From Acanthamoeba sp. SK_2022b (lineage: Eukaryota; Discosea; Longamoebia; Acanthamoebidae), in assembly GCA_027943245.1 (NCBI GenBank), contig JANDJZ010001720.1, positions 1-18,176 of the forward strand: a stretch of 18,176 nucleotides of DNA. Reading direction: 5' to 3'. The stretch's first letter is position 1. Every line of letters starts with the position of its first letter. The notes below the pieces were generated by a model. It did no database searches. It saw only the letters and a list, made by a program, of their open reading frames with translations, and had not been told where the DNA came from. The position numbers and the translations under genes are program-made. Positions 1 to 10,108 of this stretch are shown piece after piece.

Positions 1-57
1 TTAATTTTTAGACAGACTTTGAGAGATTTAAAATCATCTGTTTCATTAAAGAGTTAA
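1..57 (+). CDS. 3' end of an unidentified upstream CDS (partial)
   Basis: The frame starting at base 1 is open to TAA at 55-57 and gives 18 residues ending in ...SVSLKS. It is charged and polar, so it does not look like the tail of a membrane subunit. Given how tightly genes are packed here (usual gaps 0-20 bp), a 3' end at 57 followed by nad5 at 67 fits the local spacing. I do not recognise the sequence; it could equally be chance reading of a spacer. Confidence 0.3.
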   Translation, partial: LIFRQTLRDLKSSVSLKS

Positions 58-66
58 AAAATTATT

Positions 67-2100
67 ATGTATTTGTTACCGTTAGTTCTTCCCTTATTAA
101 ATCTTGCTATTTCAGGTCTTTTTGGTAAACTTTTAGGAAATCGAGTTTCATTTTTTTTCATTTTTAATATGTTATTGTGTACTTTAACCAGTTTTTTTAT
201 CTTCTTCGAGGTGGGGATAAACAAATCGGTATGTTTTATCGATTTAGGTGAATGATTTCATATTGGTCTATTAAAGTTAAATTGAGTTTTCGTATTTGAT
301 AGTATAACCGCTACTATGCTAGTACTTGTTGTTTTCGTTTCCTTTTTAGTTCATTTATACTCAATGGATTATATGGCCGGAGATCCGCATATTATTCGTT
401 TTTTAGGTTACTTATCTTTGTTTACTTTTTTTATGCTAATGTTGGTGACTTCTGGTAATTTTGTTCAATTATTTTTAGGTTGAGAAGGTGTAGGTTTATC
501 CTCATATCTTTTGATTAATTTTTGATACACAAGAATTCAGGCTAACAAGTCTGCAATGAAGGCTATTATAGTAAATAGGTTTGGTGATTTTGGTATATAC
601 TTTTCTCTTTTGACAATATTTTTTTGTTTTAAAAGTTTCGATTTTGGCGTTGTTTTTAATTTAACTGATTTGGTGTATTTACAAAACCCATTAAATTTTT
701 TTAGTTTTGAGGTAAATCGTATTGATTTTATAGTCTTTTTTTTATTTTTAGGCGCAATTGGTAAGTCTGCTCAGTTAGGTTTGCACACTTGATTACCTGA
801 TGCTATGGAAGGACCAACTCCCGTATCAGCGCTTATTCATGCCGCTACTATGGTTACAGCAGGCGTATTTGTATTAATTAGATGCTCGCCATTATTGGAG
901 TATAGTAGTTCTGGATTATTCTTGATTTCATTAATCGGTGGTTTAACCGCTTTATTTGCCGGTACGGTTGGTTTAGTTCAATATGATATAAAAAAGGTAA
1001 TTGCTTATTCAACATGTAGTCAATTAGGCTATATGTTTTTTGCGTGTGGTTTATCTAATTATTCGGTCGGTTTATTTCATCTTTTTAATCATGGGTTTTT
1101 TAAGGCTCTTTTATTTTTAGGCGCAGGATCAGTTATACACGCCTTGTTAGACGAACAGGATATGAGAAAAATGGGTGGACTTATAAAACTGTTACCTTTA
1201 ACATATGTGGCTATTTTAGTCGGTTCCTTATCTTTAACAGGTTTTCCATTTTTAACTGGATTTTATTCTAAAGAAGTTGTTCTTGAAATTGCTTTTTCCA
1301 AATTTTCTATTAGTAGCTTTTTCATATATTGGTTAGGAGTTTTAGCTGCGTTTATTACATCTTTTTACTCCATAAGATTAGCTTATTTAGTTTTTTTTTC
1401 TAAACCTAGTGGCTATAGTCGTGCACTTGCATCTTCACATGAATCCCAATCTTTTATATTTTATGTATTATCATTTTTGGGATTTTTAAGCATTTTTATA
1501 GGTTTTTTATTTAAAGATTTATTTATTGGTTTGGGTACTGATTTTTGAGCTAATTCCATTTTTAATTTATACACTAATAGCGATATTTTATACACAGAAT
1601 TCTTAGATTATTATTATAAATTAATACCTCTTGTTTTTAGTATTTTTGGAATTGTTGTATCCTTGGTGATTTATTTTTTATTGTATAGTTGAACTGTTAT
1701 CGTAATTAAATTAGATTTTTTACGTTCAGTTTACAGATTTCTTTCTAAAAAATGGTATTTTGATTTGCTGTACAATAATGTATTTGTTTTTAATTTGTTA
1801 TCTGGGTTTTACACTTTGACTTTTAAATTAATTGACAGGGGGCTTATCGAATTTTTTGGTCCATTAAGTATTGTGAGAATTGTTAATAAGGCCTCCTCAA
1901 TATTTAGTTATATGCAGACAGGTTTTTTATATAACTATATCTTTGTTGTACTTTTAGGCGTCATATTTTTTCTTGAGGTTATTGTTATATTACTTCGAAA
2001 TGAATTAAATATTAGCTTGAATTTTGGTTTATTAATTTGTCTTATTGTTTCTATACTATTCTCAAATTTTTTTTCGAGCCATACTAACAAAAAATCTTAA
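67..2100 (+). CDS. nad5: NADH dehydrogenase subunit 5 (complex I, proton-pumping membrane arm)
   Basis: Nad5 is the distal antiporter-like subunit of the complex I membrane arm in the mitochondrial inner membrane. The frame is open under code 4 from ATG 67 to TAA 2098-2100, giving 677 residues, close to the family's usual size. Trp codons include UGA, for example at 253-255 and in the conserved W139-E140-G-V-G motif. The conserved core block [20 protein letters not shown] begins at residue 247, and the protein is hydrophobic with many membrane segments to its C-terminus. This long gene has no frame break although it contains T8 (150-157) and T9 (1391-1399) runs, unlike several neighbours. The stop overlaps the nad11 start by one base (TAATG). 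The start is chosen because TAA at 55-57 closes the frame just upstream. Confidence 0.97.
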
Positions 2101-4033
2101 TGAAGAGTGTTTCCTTTAAACTAAATGATTTTCAATATACTATAAACAATAAGTTGACACTTATACAGGCTTGCTTAAAAAATAAGGTTGACGTCCCTAG
2201 ATTTTGTTTTCATGAGAAGCTCTCTATAGCTGGTAATTGTAGAATGTGTCTTGTGGAGGACTTAAAACAAGTCAAACCGCTAGCCTCATGTGCTATAAAT
2301 GTTTCCGACTCTATGAATATATATACGAATACTTTAAAAGTAAAAAAAGCTAGGGAGTCAGTTCTAGAATTTTTATTAGCAAACCATCCGTTGGATTGTC
2401 CTATTTGTGATCAAGGTGGTGAGTGCGATTTACAAGACCAATCGCTGGTATTTGGAAGTGATCGTGGAAGATTTTATGAGTTTAAACGGTCTGTCGAAGA
2501 TAAGGATTGTGGACCACTAATTAAGACGATAATGAATAGGTGTATTCATTGTACGCGTTGCGTTCGTTTTAGCAATGAGGTAGCAGGTACTAGTATTTTA
2601 GGAGTTACGGGTCGTGGCTCAAGAATGGAAATAGGTTTTTATATAGAAAATTTAATGTCTAGTGAGTTATCTGGAAATATTATAGACTTGTGTCCAGTAG
2701 GTGCATTAACTTCTAAACCTTTTTCATTTACCTCGAGACCTTGAGAGTTGAAAAGTTTTAATTCTATAGACATATTGGACTCAATGCATAGTAATATACG
2801 TATAGATGTCCGAGGAACAAAAATTATGCGAATCCTTCCGAGAATAAACACTGAAATTAATGAGGATTGGATAACCGATAAAATTCGTTTTTCTTATGAT
2901 TCTTTTCGAAGGCAAAGATTATATGACCCTATGATAAAGGTAAAGGGCGAGTTTGTTAAAATAGGATGAAAAAAGGCTTTTTTTATGCGAAAGCTAATTT
3001 TTTAAGTATTTCAAGATCTAATAAGTCTACATTTACAGCGTTAAGAGGTTTTATTGGTGATTATGCAGATGTTGAAACATTGTACATGCTGAAGAAATTT
3101 ATTAGTTTAAGTGGCTCGATTCTTCCTATGCCAGCTAATAAAAATTTAGATTTTTCATCATGTTATTCATTTACCTTACCGTTTAAATCATTATCTAAAG
3201 CTGATTTATGTTTACTAGTTGATGTTAATTTGCGAATTGATTTGCCACTTTTAAATTCACGTATTCGAACTTTGGTAGTAAAAAACTTATTACCGGTGTT
3301 TATTGTTGGTTTCTACTCTAACTTTAACTATTTTACTAAACATATTTCAAACTCCTCCACTGTATTTTTGTCTATTTTGGAGGGTTCTCATTGAGTTAGT
3401 GCAAAGCTTTCAAAAAGTGCTTCTAAATATCCGCTTATTATTACTAACTCTGCGTCAATTTTTTCTACGCCATCTAGTTTAAGCTCATTGCTTTTATACA
3501 CCAATGTTTTTTCATCTAATTGAGTTGGTTTAAATTTTGTTCCGATTCATTCATCCTTTGTTCCTTCTGCTGAGCTCGGCCTATTTTCTAAAAATACCCA
3601 CAATTTAAATTTATTAACATCCTCATTTGACATTTTAGTAAATTTTGATAAGAACTTTAAAAAAGAGTCGTCTAGTTTTTTTAAAATTTACCAAGGGCAC
3701 CATGGTGATTTAAATTCAAGGATTTGTGATATGATTCTACCTAGTACTTCTTTTATTGAAAAAAATTCAAATTTTTCAAATCTCTCTAGGTTAGTACAAA
3801 AAAGTAAAAAAATTTTGTTTAATCCTGGTAATTCACGTGATGATTGGAAAATACTAAATTCCATTATTGAGGTTTTTGGTTTTTTACCATTTAAAATAAT
3901 TAACTCTTTTGCACTTTTATCCGGCGTTTCCACAACCTCTCCATTTATACTTTATAAAAGTACAGGTAAGTTCTTACTTGTTGATAACTTTTTTATTACA
4001 TGCACTTTCATTTTAAAAATTTTACGTCTATAA
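2100..4033 (+). CDS. nad11: NADH dehydrogenase subunit 11 (75-kDa/NuoG Fe-S subunit), with one -1 frame break
   Basis: Nad11 is the large peripheral-arm subunit of complex I (NuoG/NDUFS1 family), which holds Fe-S clusters in the electron path from NADH. Ligand sets are intact: 2Fe-2S C36, C47, C50, C64; 4Fe-4S H96, C100, C103, C109; 4Fe-4S C148, C151, C154, C198. The molybdopterin-oxidoreductase-like C-terminal domain is also present, with YQGHHGD and [12 protein letters not shown], so this is the full-length form; several mitochondrial lineages keep only the N-terminal half. The upstream frame ends at TAA 3003-3005 shortly after conserved W-K-K-A-F-F. Homology resumes in the -1 frame across the T7 run 2978-2984. 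One added T restores 644 residues. The start overlaps the nad5 stop by one base. I infer a functional gene because conservation is good on both sides of the break. Confidence 0.95.
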
Positions 4034-4258
4034 ACAATAGCTATTATTTAAGTGATGCAATAACAAGAAACTCAAAGATTATGTCTTTGTGTTCAATTAA
4101 ATTCAAAACAAATAAATTTAATTTTTTTTCTTTTTAGTTCAGTTTTGTATCATTTAAAATTTAAAATTCCGCTTTTGCGCAAATTTTTATTATTGATAAA
4201 ACTTTTTTCCTACTTATGGTAAAAAATAAAGTCGTAAGATAGAGGGTATTTAATAAAG
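4034..4258 (+). other. 225-bp spacer between nad11 and cox3, no gene found
   Basis: This is the largest plus-strand spacer in the window. All frames are short and I find no convincing tRNA. Two structures are visible: a hairpin with stem 4073-4078 / 4084-4089 (CAAAGA/TCTTTG, 5-nt loop) and a perfect 10-bp palindrome TTTGCGCAAA at 4174-4183, which is unusually GC-containing for this spacer. It could hold the cox3 5' leader, a processing site or a promoter, but the sequence does not decide. Confidence 0.5.
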
Positions 4259-5251
4259 ATGATAACGATGAAATTTAACTACGATAATTTTTTAAATAAA
4301 TTTAATAATATATATAACAATGATATCAGGTTAGTAGATCTAAATAATAAATGATGGTATCACAATTGTCGTGTACATTTTGCTGGTAATCAAAAACATA
4401 GTTTCCATATAGTAACAAGAAGTCCTTGGCCGTTATATTCTTCTATCGCTGCGCTAATGTTTACTTTTGGTATGGTTATGCATATGCATAATTATATGTA
4501 CGGAAATATTTTATCTTTAGCTGGTTTTTTAATTCTTTTAATGATGTTTGTCTGATGAAGAGATGTCATTAGAGAAAGTACATTTAGCGGGTATCATACA
4601 AAAAAAGTTCAACAAGGATTACGACTAGGTGTGATACTTTTTATTATTTCTGAAGTTATGTTCTTTTTTTCATTTTTTTGAGCATTTTTCCATGCCAGTC
4701 TTTCCCCCAGCGTTGTTTTAGGTTCAGTTTGACCACCTTTAGGTATAAATGTTTTAAATCCATTAAAAATTCCTTTATTAAATACTTTAATATTATTATT
4801 ATCTGGTTTAACTGTAACTTGAAGCCATCACATTATTCGCGATAAGTCATGACAAAGTTTCTTTTTTTCTTCACAAAAAGAGGAAAATTTAAATCCATTT
4901 TTAGATAATTACATAATTTGCGCTTTTGCTTTATTTTTAACAGTCTTTTTAGGTTTAGAGTTTACTGTATGACAAGGTTATGAATACTATAAGGCAACAT
5001 TTTATATATATGACGGAGTCTATGGTTCTACATTTTATATGACTACAGGTTTACACGGTTTACATGTTATTATTGGTACATTGTTTTTAATTGTATGTTT
5101 TTTTCGTCTATTAGATTTGCATTTTATATATAATCACCATTTTGGATACGAGGCGGCTATATGGTACTGACATTTTGTTGATGTTGTTTGAATATTTTTA
5201 TTTTTATCTATTTATTGCTGGGGTTCTGGATTAGATAGTTTTTTTAAGTAA
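4259..5251 (+). CDS. cox3: Cytochrome c oxidase subunit 3
   Basis: Cox3 is a core inner-membrane subunit of complex IV. The frame is unbroken from ATG 4259 to TAA 5249-5251 (330 residues). Family signatures include [14 protein letters not shown] near residues 47-60, [11 protein letters not shown], the [14 protein letters not shown] block, [20 protein letters not shown] and the terminal WYWHFVDVVWIFLF. UGA is read as Trp at several of these sites. The roughly 45 residues before the QKHSFH start of homology are longer than usual, and an in-frame ATG at 4268 would shorten the protein only slightly. No frame break is seen despite several T runs. It follows the 225-bp spacer and precedes nad4 by 16 bp. 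Confidence 0.98.
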
Positions 5252-5267
5252 GGACAATATATTAAGG

Positions 5268-6760
5268 ATGGTATTTTATCTTTATTATGTATTATTTTCT
5301 TCTTTTTTAGTTTGATTAGTTTTGTTACTAGTCTTATCGTTTTCATTTAATAATGCTATAATTAAAACTCGATTAGCAAAAAAAATTTCTCTTGCTATTT
5401 CCGTGTTTCAATTTTTAATAGTTTTGATTTTTTGAATTCTAGCCGATAATATAAATTTATTTTCAAATTTTGATTTATATAATTTTCATTTTTATCAGAA
5501 ATGGATTTTCCCTTTAAACTTTTATTATGTTATTGGTGTTGATAATATTTCTTTATTGTTTTTATTATTAACTTTTTTTTTAACTCCTATCTGTATTCTT
5601 ATTAGTTGAAATAGTATAAAATATAAATATAATAATTTTTTGATTTGTTTAATTTTTATAACATTTATTCTATTCAATATTTTTTGTGTATTAGATTTAG
5701 TTTTTTTCTATATCTTTTTTGAAAGTATTTTAATTCCAATGTTTATACTTATAGGGGTTTGAGGTTCAAGGCAACGTAAAATTCATGCAGTCTATCAACT
5801 TTTTTTTATACTTTGTTTGGTTCCTTGCTAATGTTATTAGGAATATTGGTAATTTACTCCCACCTTCAAACAACAGATATTAGAGTATTATATAATACTA
5901 ACTTTAGTTTTTATCGTCAATTGATATTATGGGCTTCATTTTTTTTTGCATTTTGTGTTAAAGTTCCTCTTTTCCCGTTCCATATATGGTTGCCAGAAGC
6001 TCACGTTGAGGCTCCTACAGTAGGGTCTGTGATATTAGCCGGAGTGTTGTTAAAGTTAGGAACTTATGGTTTGTTAAGGTTTGTAATTCCAATATTTTGT
6101 GAAGCTACGTATTTCTTTTTACCATTAGTTTATACTTTATGTTTGTTAGGTATTCTTTACACCTGCTGTAGTACAATTAGACAGGTTGATTTAAAAAAAA
6201 TTATAGCTTATGCTTCAGTTAGTCATATGAGTTTTGTTATACTTGGGCTTTTTACGTCTAACCTGCAAGGTATTGGTGGTAGCGTTTTTTTAATGTTAAG
6301 CCATGGTATAGTTTCAAGCGGTCTGTTTTTTTGTATAGGTTGTCTGTATGATAGATACAAAACGCGTATATTAAGATATTACAGCGGTCTTGTTTCTGTT
6401 ATGCCATTATTTAGTTTGTGCTTTTTTATATTGATACTTTCTAATATTAGTTTTCCGGGTACAAGCAGTTTTGTTGGAGAGTTTTTAATATTAGTTGGCC
6501 TTTTTGAAAATAATCATTTTGCCGCATTGCTTTCAACATTTAGTATTATTTTAACAGCTGTATATTCAATTTGATTATATAATAGAATTTCCTTTAACAG
6601 ATTAACTACCCTTTATTATTCGAAATTTTCAGATTTTTCTAAAAAGGAGTTTTTAGTTGGTTTTTCTTTTTGTTTTATCACTATTTTATTTGGTATAAAG
6701 GGTTCATACATAATTTCTTTAATTGAACCTCCTCTATATACATATTTAATATTTAAATAA
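5268..6760 (+). CDS. nad4: NADH dehydrogenase subunit 4, with one -1 frame break
   Basis: Nad4 is an antiporter-like proton-pumping subunit of complex I. From ATG 5268 the frame carries the expected N-terminal half, including GVDNISLLF, the [17 protein letters not shown] motif (UGA Trp) and RKIHAVYQ. It stops at TAA 5829-5831. Homology continues in the -1 frame as [10 protein letters not shown], then [28 protein letters not shown] and a [12 protein letters not shown] block, to TAA 6758-6760. The crossover lies in the T8 run 5800-5807; one extra T gives a continuous 497-residue protein of normal length. No other lesion is visible, so I treat it as one functional gene rather than a pseudogene. 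nad2 starts 4 bp after the stop. Confidence 0.97.
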
Positions 6761-6764
6761 ATAT

Positions 6765-8341
6765 ATGACATTATTAAGTGTTTTTTTAAATTCTTTTTCG
6801 TATTCAATTGAAATTATATCAGATTTTGGGTTGTTTTTTAATGATTTGCATTTTTTTTATTTTGAGGTTTACTTTTTGAGTTCAGTGATCTGTTTATTAA
6901 TATTTTTTGTAGTAATTTCAAACGCAAAAAAATTTAATAACTCTTATTATTTAAATGTTTCTCAATCATTTGTTAATCTTTTATTTTTTGTATTAATCAT
7001 TTTATTAGCATTGCTCAATAGAGGCTCGGTTCAACCACATTTTTTATTTGTTGGATTTTACTATAATGATTTGCCTATTATTTTAGTAAAGAATTTTTTA
7101 TTAATTAGTTTTTTTATCTTTTTGTTTTCGATTAAAAATTATTTAAAAACTTTGAAAAATTTTGACTTCGAATTTATATTAGTTTTATACCTGTCACTTT
7201 TTAGTAGTGTTTTAATACTTAATTCTAATGATTTAGTAAGCTTATTCTTTATAATTGAATTACAAAGTTTAACTTTTTATGTTTTAGTTTCTTCTAAGCA
7301 AACTTCATCTTTTTCAACGGAAAGTGGTTTAAAGTATTTTATTCTTGGCTGTTTTTCCTCAGGAATCATATTGTTTGGTATTTCTCTTATTTATGGTTTT
7401 ACAGGTTTGCTTTCCTATTCTGACTTATCTTTATTTATTTCATCAATTGATTTTGTTAATTTGTCACAGTCATCACTGCATATTTTTGTTAATAGCGGGT
7501 TAGTGGTTGGTTTTTTATTGATCACTGTCGGTATAATTTTTAAGTTAGGGGGTGTACCTTTTCATATGTGAATGCCTGATGTTTACGAAGGTGCACCGAT
7601 GTTTATTACAGCTTATTTATCAACAATTCCAAAAGTTTCATTAATTTTTATTGTTTTTAAATTGTATTATGTGGTATTTTATGAAATTTTTACACTTTAC
7701 CAAGTTTTATTTACTTTAGTTGCTTTCCTATCAGTTTTTTGGGGTTCAATTGCGGCGATTTATCAGATTAAGATTAAGCGTTTATTAACATATAGTATGA
7801 TCACCAATACGGGTTACCTTTTTTTTCTTTATCGTTAGGGGACATTTCTGCGATTTTTGTTACTTCTTTCTACATGGTTCTTTATATATTTATAATGATC
7901 GGATTGTTTTTTTGTTTTATTTCACTTCGTAATAGATCTAATAATCTTTTAATTAAAAAAATTAATACCCTAATTAATTTATTTGAAATCAATTCTTGTT
8001 TAGCTTTAAGCATTTTTATATTATTATTTAGTATTGCCGGAATTCCACCATTAATGGGGTTTTATAGTAAATTTTTTCTATTCTTTTTTGCTTTAAAATA
8101 TAAGTTTTATTTATTGAGTTTACTATTTGTAATTTTTAGTGTTGTAAGCGTATTTTATTATATTCGACTTGTTAAACTGATGTATTTTAATAGAAATTCG
8201 GGTTGGATTTTCTTTAATAATATTCCGTTTTCGAATGCTTTAATTATATCATTTATAACAATTATAAATGTCGTGTTTTTTATTAATCCTAATTTATTTC
8301 TTAAACTAGTATATAATTTTAGTTTTTATTTTTATATTTAA
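6765..8341 (+). CDS. nad2: NADH dehydrogenase subunit 2, with one -1 frame break
   Basis: Nad2 is the third antiporter-like subunit of the complex I membrane arm. From ATG 6765 the protein is strongly hydrophobic and reaches the conserved block [19 protein letters not shown] (UGA Trp at 7569-7571) and [17 protein letters not shown]. The frame then ends at TAG 7836-7838. The next expected residues, [20 protein letters not shown], follow in the -1 frame if one T is added to the T8 run 7819-7826. [16 protein letters not shown], a family motif, lies in the second part. The restored length is 525 residues, with TAA at 8339-8341. It sits between nad4 and rps2 with gaps of only 4 and 6 bp. Confidence 0.95.
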
Positions 8342-8347
8342 AAGCTT

Positions 8348-9303
8348 ATGATAAAAAAATAAATCTTACTATTACGCAGTTAATAGCTGCTGATCTATTT
8401 TTAGGTTATTATGACACAAATTGAAACCCACGAACTAATTTTTTCTTGCTAGGTTCTTATAAAAAAAGTAATATATTTAATGTTAATTATACTTATTCGT
8501 TTGCAAAAAGATTTATTAACTTTGTTTCAGATTTAGTTAGCAAAAAATGTAAGATATGATTAGTAAACGAGAATTTTACATCATTTGATAGAAGTAAAGA
8601 ATTTTCACGTTTAAAATTTATTTTTAACGAGTTAGATTTTATTAATAGTAAGTGGTATAAAGGTACACTTTCAAATTATAAGTATGTTAATATCGTTAAA
8701 CCTAAAAAATTTCCGCATGCTATTTTTGTTCCCAATATGATGAATAATCACTACGTAATTAATGAGAGTTTTTTAATAAATATACCTTCCTGAGCTTTAT
8801 GCGATGCTTTGGATAATCCGGACAATGTATTCTATCCAATTCCGTCAAACTCAAAAGGCGTTAAATCCGTTTTGTTTTTTTATCTTCTCTCTTCTAAAGC
8901 AGTTCTATACTCGCGTCATAGAGATGCTGCAAATTTTTTATTTGTATCATTCAAAAAATCAAAAAAAAATTTAACCTGTACCCCAATTGCTCATTTTTTA
9001 GAAGAGTGGGGCTTTTTGCGTAAATATTTTTTACTTTTTAAGCGCCCTGCTTTAACTCAACAAATTACATTCGTTTTACATTTAAAAGATGTGATAAGAC
9101 AGCATTTTCCTTTTATTTTAAAAAAAAAGTTAAAAAAATATAAAAAATTACATTTAGTTAGATGAAAATTACCACTCCTTCTTTTAACAATACTATTCAG
9201 TAATGTTTTACATCTGGTACTTAGTAAAACTATAAGTAAAAGATTATCTATTTCAAATATTAATTTATCCCTGTTTAAACATTTAATGAGATCATTTGTT
9301 TAG
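8348..9303 (+). CDS. rps2: Ribosomal protein S2, with a frame break just after the start codon
   Basis: S2 is a small-subunit mitoribosomal protein. Identity rests on order and spacing of family motifs: WNPR near residue 31 (family WNPKM), WYKGTLSNYK (family WLGGTLTN), FPHAIFVPN, INIPSWALCDALDNPD (family IP.I...DTN.DP) and YPIPSNSKGVKSV (family YPIPGNDD). After that the tail, about 120 residues, is basic and then hydrophobic and is longer than in bacteria. The first 28 codons of the homologous frame have no ATG. ATG 8348 joins this frame only if one A is added to the A7 run 8353-8359; read as written it stops at TAA 8360-8362. The product would be 318 residues. The alternative is a non-AUG start such as ATA 8359 or ATT 8371. 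Confidence 0.85.
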
Positions 9304-9306
9304 TTT

Positions 9307-9321
9307 CAAATCTGAGATTTG
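9307..9321 (+). other. Short hairpin abutting trnH
   Basis: Bases 9307-9312 (CAAATC) pair perfectly with 9316-9321 (GATTTG) around a 3-nt loop. The last base of the stem is the first base of trnH. It lies 3 bp after the rps2 stop, so it may help mark the mRNA 3' end or the tRNA 5' processing point. This is inference from position only. Confidence 0.4.
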
Positions 9322-9394
9322 GTGGATATAACTTAACAGGTTAAAGTGGCAATTTGTGAAGTTGCAAATACGGGTTCGAGTCCCGTTATTCACC
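9321..9394 (+). tRNA. trnH: tRNA-His (GUG)
   Basis: The cloverleaf is complete. The acceptor is GTGGATA/TATTCAC (one G-T pair) preceded by an encoded G at position -1 that faces discriminator C73, the hallmark of bacterial-type tRNA-His. The D stem is ACTT/AAGT, the anticodon stem GCAAT/GTTGC has loop TTGTGAA with anticodon GTG at 9356-9358, and the T stem ACGGG/CCCGT has loop TTCGAGT. The acceptor has no mismatch, in contrast to the other three tRNAs here. It lies 2 bp before trnL. Confidence 0.95.
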
Positions 9395-9396
9395 CT

Positions 9397-9478
9397 TACC
9401 GTTTGGCGGAATTGGTAGACGCGATGGGCTTAAAACCTATTTCCATAAGGAGTATTGGTTCGATTCCAATAACGGACA
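9397..9478 (+). tRNA. trnL(UAA): tRNA-Leu (UAA), class II, acceptor-tip mismatches
   Basis: The TGGCGGAATTGGTAGACGCG D-region is the classic bacterial tRNA-Leu signature. The anticodon is TAA at 9431-9433 in loop CTTAAAA, a long variable arm (TCC/GGA stem) is present, the T arm is ATTGG-TTCGATT-CCAAT and the discriminator is A73. Acceptor pairs 3-7 (CCGTT/AACGG) are good, but 1:72 is T-C and 2:71 is A-A. Mismatch confined to the tip suggests 5' editing (see findings) or a sequence error. Confidence 0.93.
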
Positions 9479-9493
9479 TTTTAAAGGTTTATG

Positions 9494-9799
9494 CTATTTA
9501 TAGTAAAGTTTAGATAATCTAAACTTTTGTTTATACTTTTTAAGAATTTTTAAATTTAGTATTAAAGGGGAGTGAGTGTTAATTATTAGTTTTACGGCTT
9601 CTTTTTTAACCGTATTTTTTATTACTAATGTATTTGACTTATTTCTTTTTACTACGCAAAGTCCAATAAAATTTGATATTTTTATTTCATCTTCTTTTAA
9701 TAGAAGGTATTGGACGTAAACTACGTTTCCAATTTTTATGGTATTGTTTAATGTTTTATTCTTAATTTTTTTATTTAAAAGATTCGTACTGTATTTCAT
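9494..9799 (-). CDS. rpl19: Ribosomal protein L19 (bacterial type)
   Basis: This is a large-subunit mitoribosomal protein of 101 residues, ATG (complement of 9797-9799) to TAG (complement of 9494-9496). The family pattern is clear: the GD.V.V-like stretch GNVVYVQY, then FIGLCVVKRNKSNT (family F.G.VI.R...G), a basic-hydrophobic strand, NTHSPLILNLKILKK (family lhSP.i..i.v...g) and the diagnostic C-terminal RLSKLYYK (family raKLYYLR). It lies on the minus strand, opposite to nearly everything else, 16 bp downstream of rps16. That is the same relative order as rpsP and rplS in bacteria. L19 is rarely mitochondrially encoded; I know it mainly from jakobids. Confidence 0.85.
   Translation of the reverse strand: MKYSTNLLNKKIKNKTLNNTIKIGNVVYVQYLLLKEDEIKISNFIGLCVVKRNKSNTLVIKNTVKKEAVKLIINTHSPLILNLKILKKYKQKFRLSKLYYK
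9505..9527. terminator. Perfect 10-bp hairpin at the convergent gene boundary
   Basis: AAAGTTTAGA (9505-9514) is an exact inverted repeat of TCTAAACTTT (9518-9527), with a 3-nt loop. It overlaps the last codons of rpl19 (minus strand) and lies 27 bp past trnL (plus strand), where the two convergent units meet. A two-way termination or 3'-end stabilising role is inferred from this placement. Confidence 0.45.
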
Positions 9800-9815
9800 A
9801 CTTAAAATTTAATTT

Positions 9816-10052
9816 TTAGATTTTTTTATTAATAAAATTTCCGGCCGTTGTTAATAGTATTTTTTTAAAACTATTTGAGAAATTTAAGCCTCTTGATATT
9901 GCAATTATAAATGAATCAAGATCTAGTAATAAGATGCCCGTGTTTTGGTTATAACTTCCTAGAGGTGGTTTGTTTGCATTCTTTATAAGTATATTAAAAC
10001 TTAAATTGTTCGTTTTTGTAACGCTTTTTTTTTTTAATATGATATTTTGCAT
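9816..10052 (-). CDS. rps16: Ribosomal protein S16 (bacterial type)
   Basis: This 78-residue protein runs from ATG (complement of 10050-10052), after an in-frame TAA, to TAA (complement of 9816-9818). It aligns along the whole length of bacterial S16. An N-terminal IILKK strand stands for IRLxR, LSFNILIKNA for PFYxVVVADS, LGSYNQ for the conserved G-x-[YF]-N-P, and LLLDLDSFIIAISRGLNFS for LDLDRIxxWxxxGAxxS, followed by the final helix. S16 helps 30S assembly. The gene includes an A11 run on its coding strand (complement of 10025-10035) without loss of frame. It is 16 bp upstream of rpl19 and divergent from atp9. Identity is by motif order, not strong identity, so a profile search is the deciding test. 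Confidence 0.75.
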   Translation of the reverse strand: MQNIILKKKSVTKTNNLSFNILIKNANKPPLGSYNQNTGILLLDLDSFIIAISRGLNFSNSFKKILLTTAGNFINKKI

Positions 10053-10064
10053 ATTTTAAAATAT
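10051..10064. promoter_or_regulatory. 14-bp palindrome between divergent rps16 and atp9
   Basis: ATATTTTAAAATAT is a perfect palindrome in the short region between the start codons of rps16 (minus) and atp9 (plus). This is the only divergent junction in the window, so a transcription start region for both directions should lie here. The palindrome is a candidate element, but in such AT-rich DNA it could be chance. Confidence 0.3.
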
Positions 10065-10108
10065 ATTATCAGCATATAACCATGCTACTTTATGGTATAT
10101 CTTATAAT

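Noticed and set aside
67..2100. UGA codons as true stops dividing nad5 and other genes into fragments
   Set aside because: UGA falls at conserved Trp positions and the frame continues with family sequence, so code 4 applies.
2100..4033. nad11, nad4, nad2, cob, atp1, nad1 and rps12 as pseudogenes because of internal stops
   Set aside because: Each has only one-base losses in A/T runs, strong motif conservation on both sides and normal restored length. Real decay would leave mixed insertions, deletions and substitutions.
4050..4110. Possible tRNA in the nad11-cox3 spacer
   Set aside because: One stem resembles an anticodon arm, but no acceptor, D or T arm can be built around it.
4215..4245. 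Fragment of SSU rRNA 3' end (AAAGTCGTAAGA resembles a conserved rRNA stretch)
   Set aside because: Only about ten bases match, the following conserved bases differ and no flanking rRNA helices are visible.
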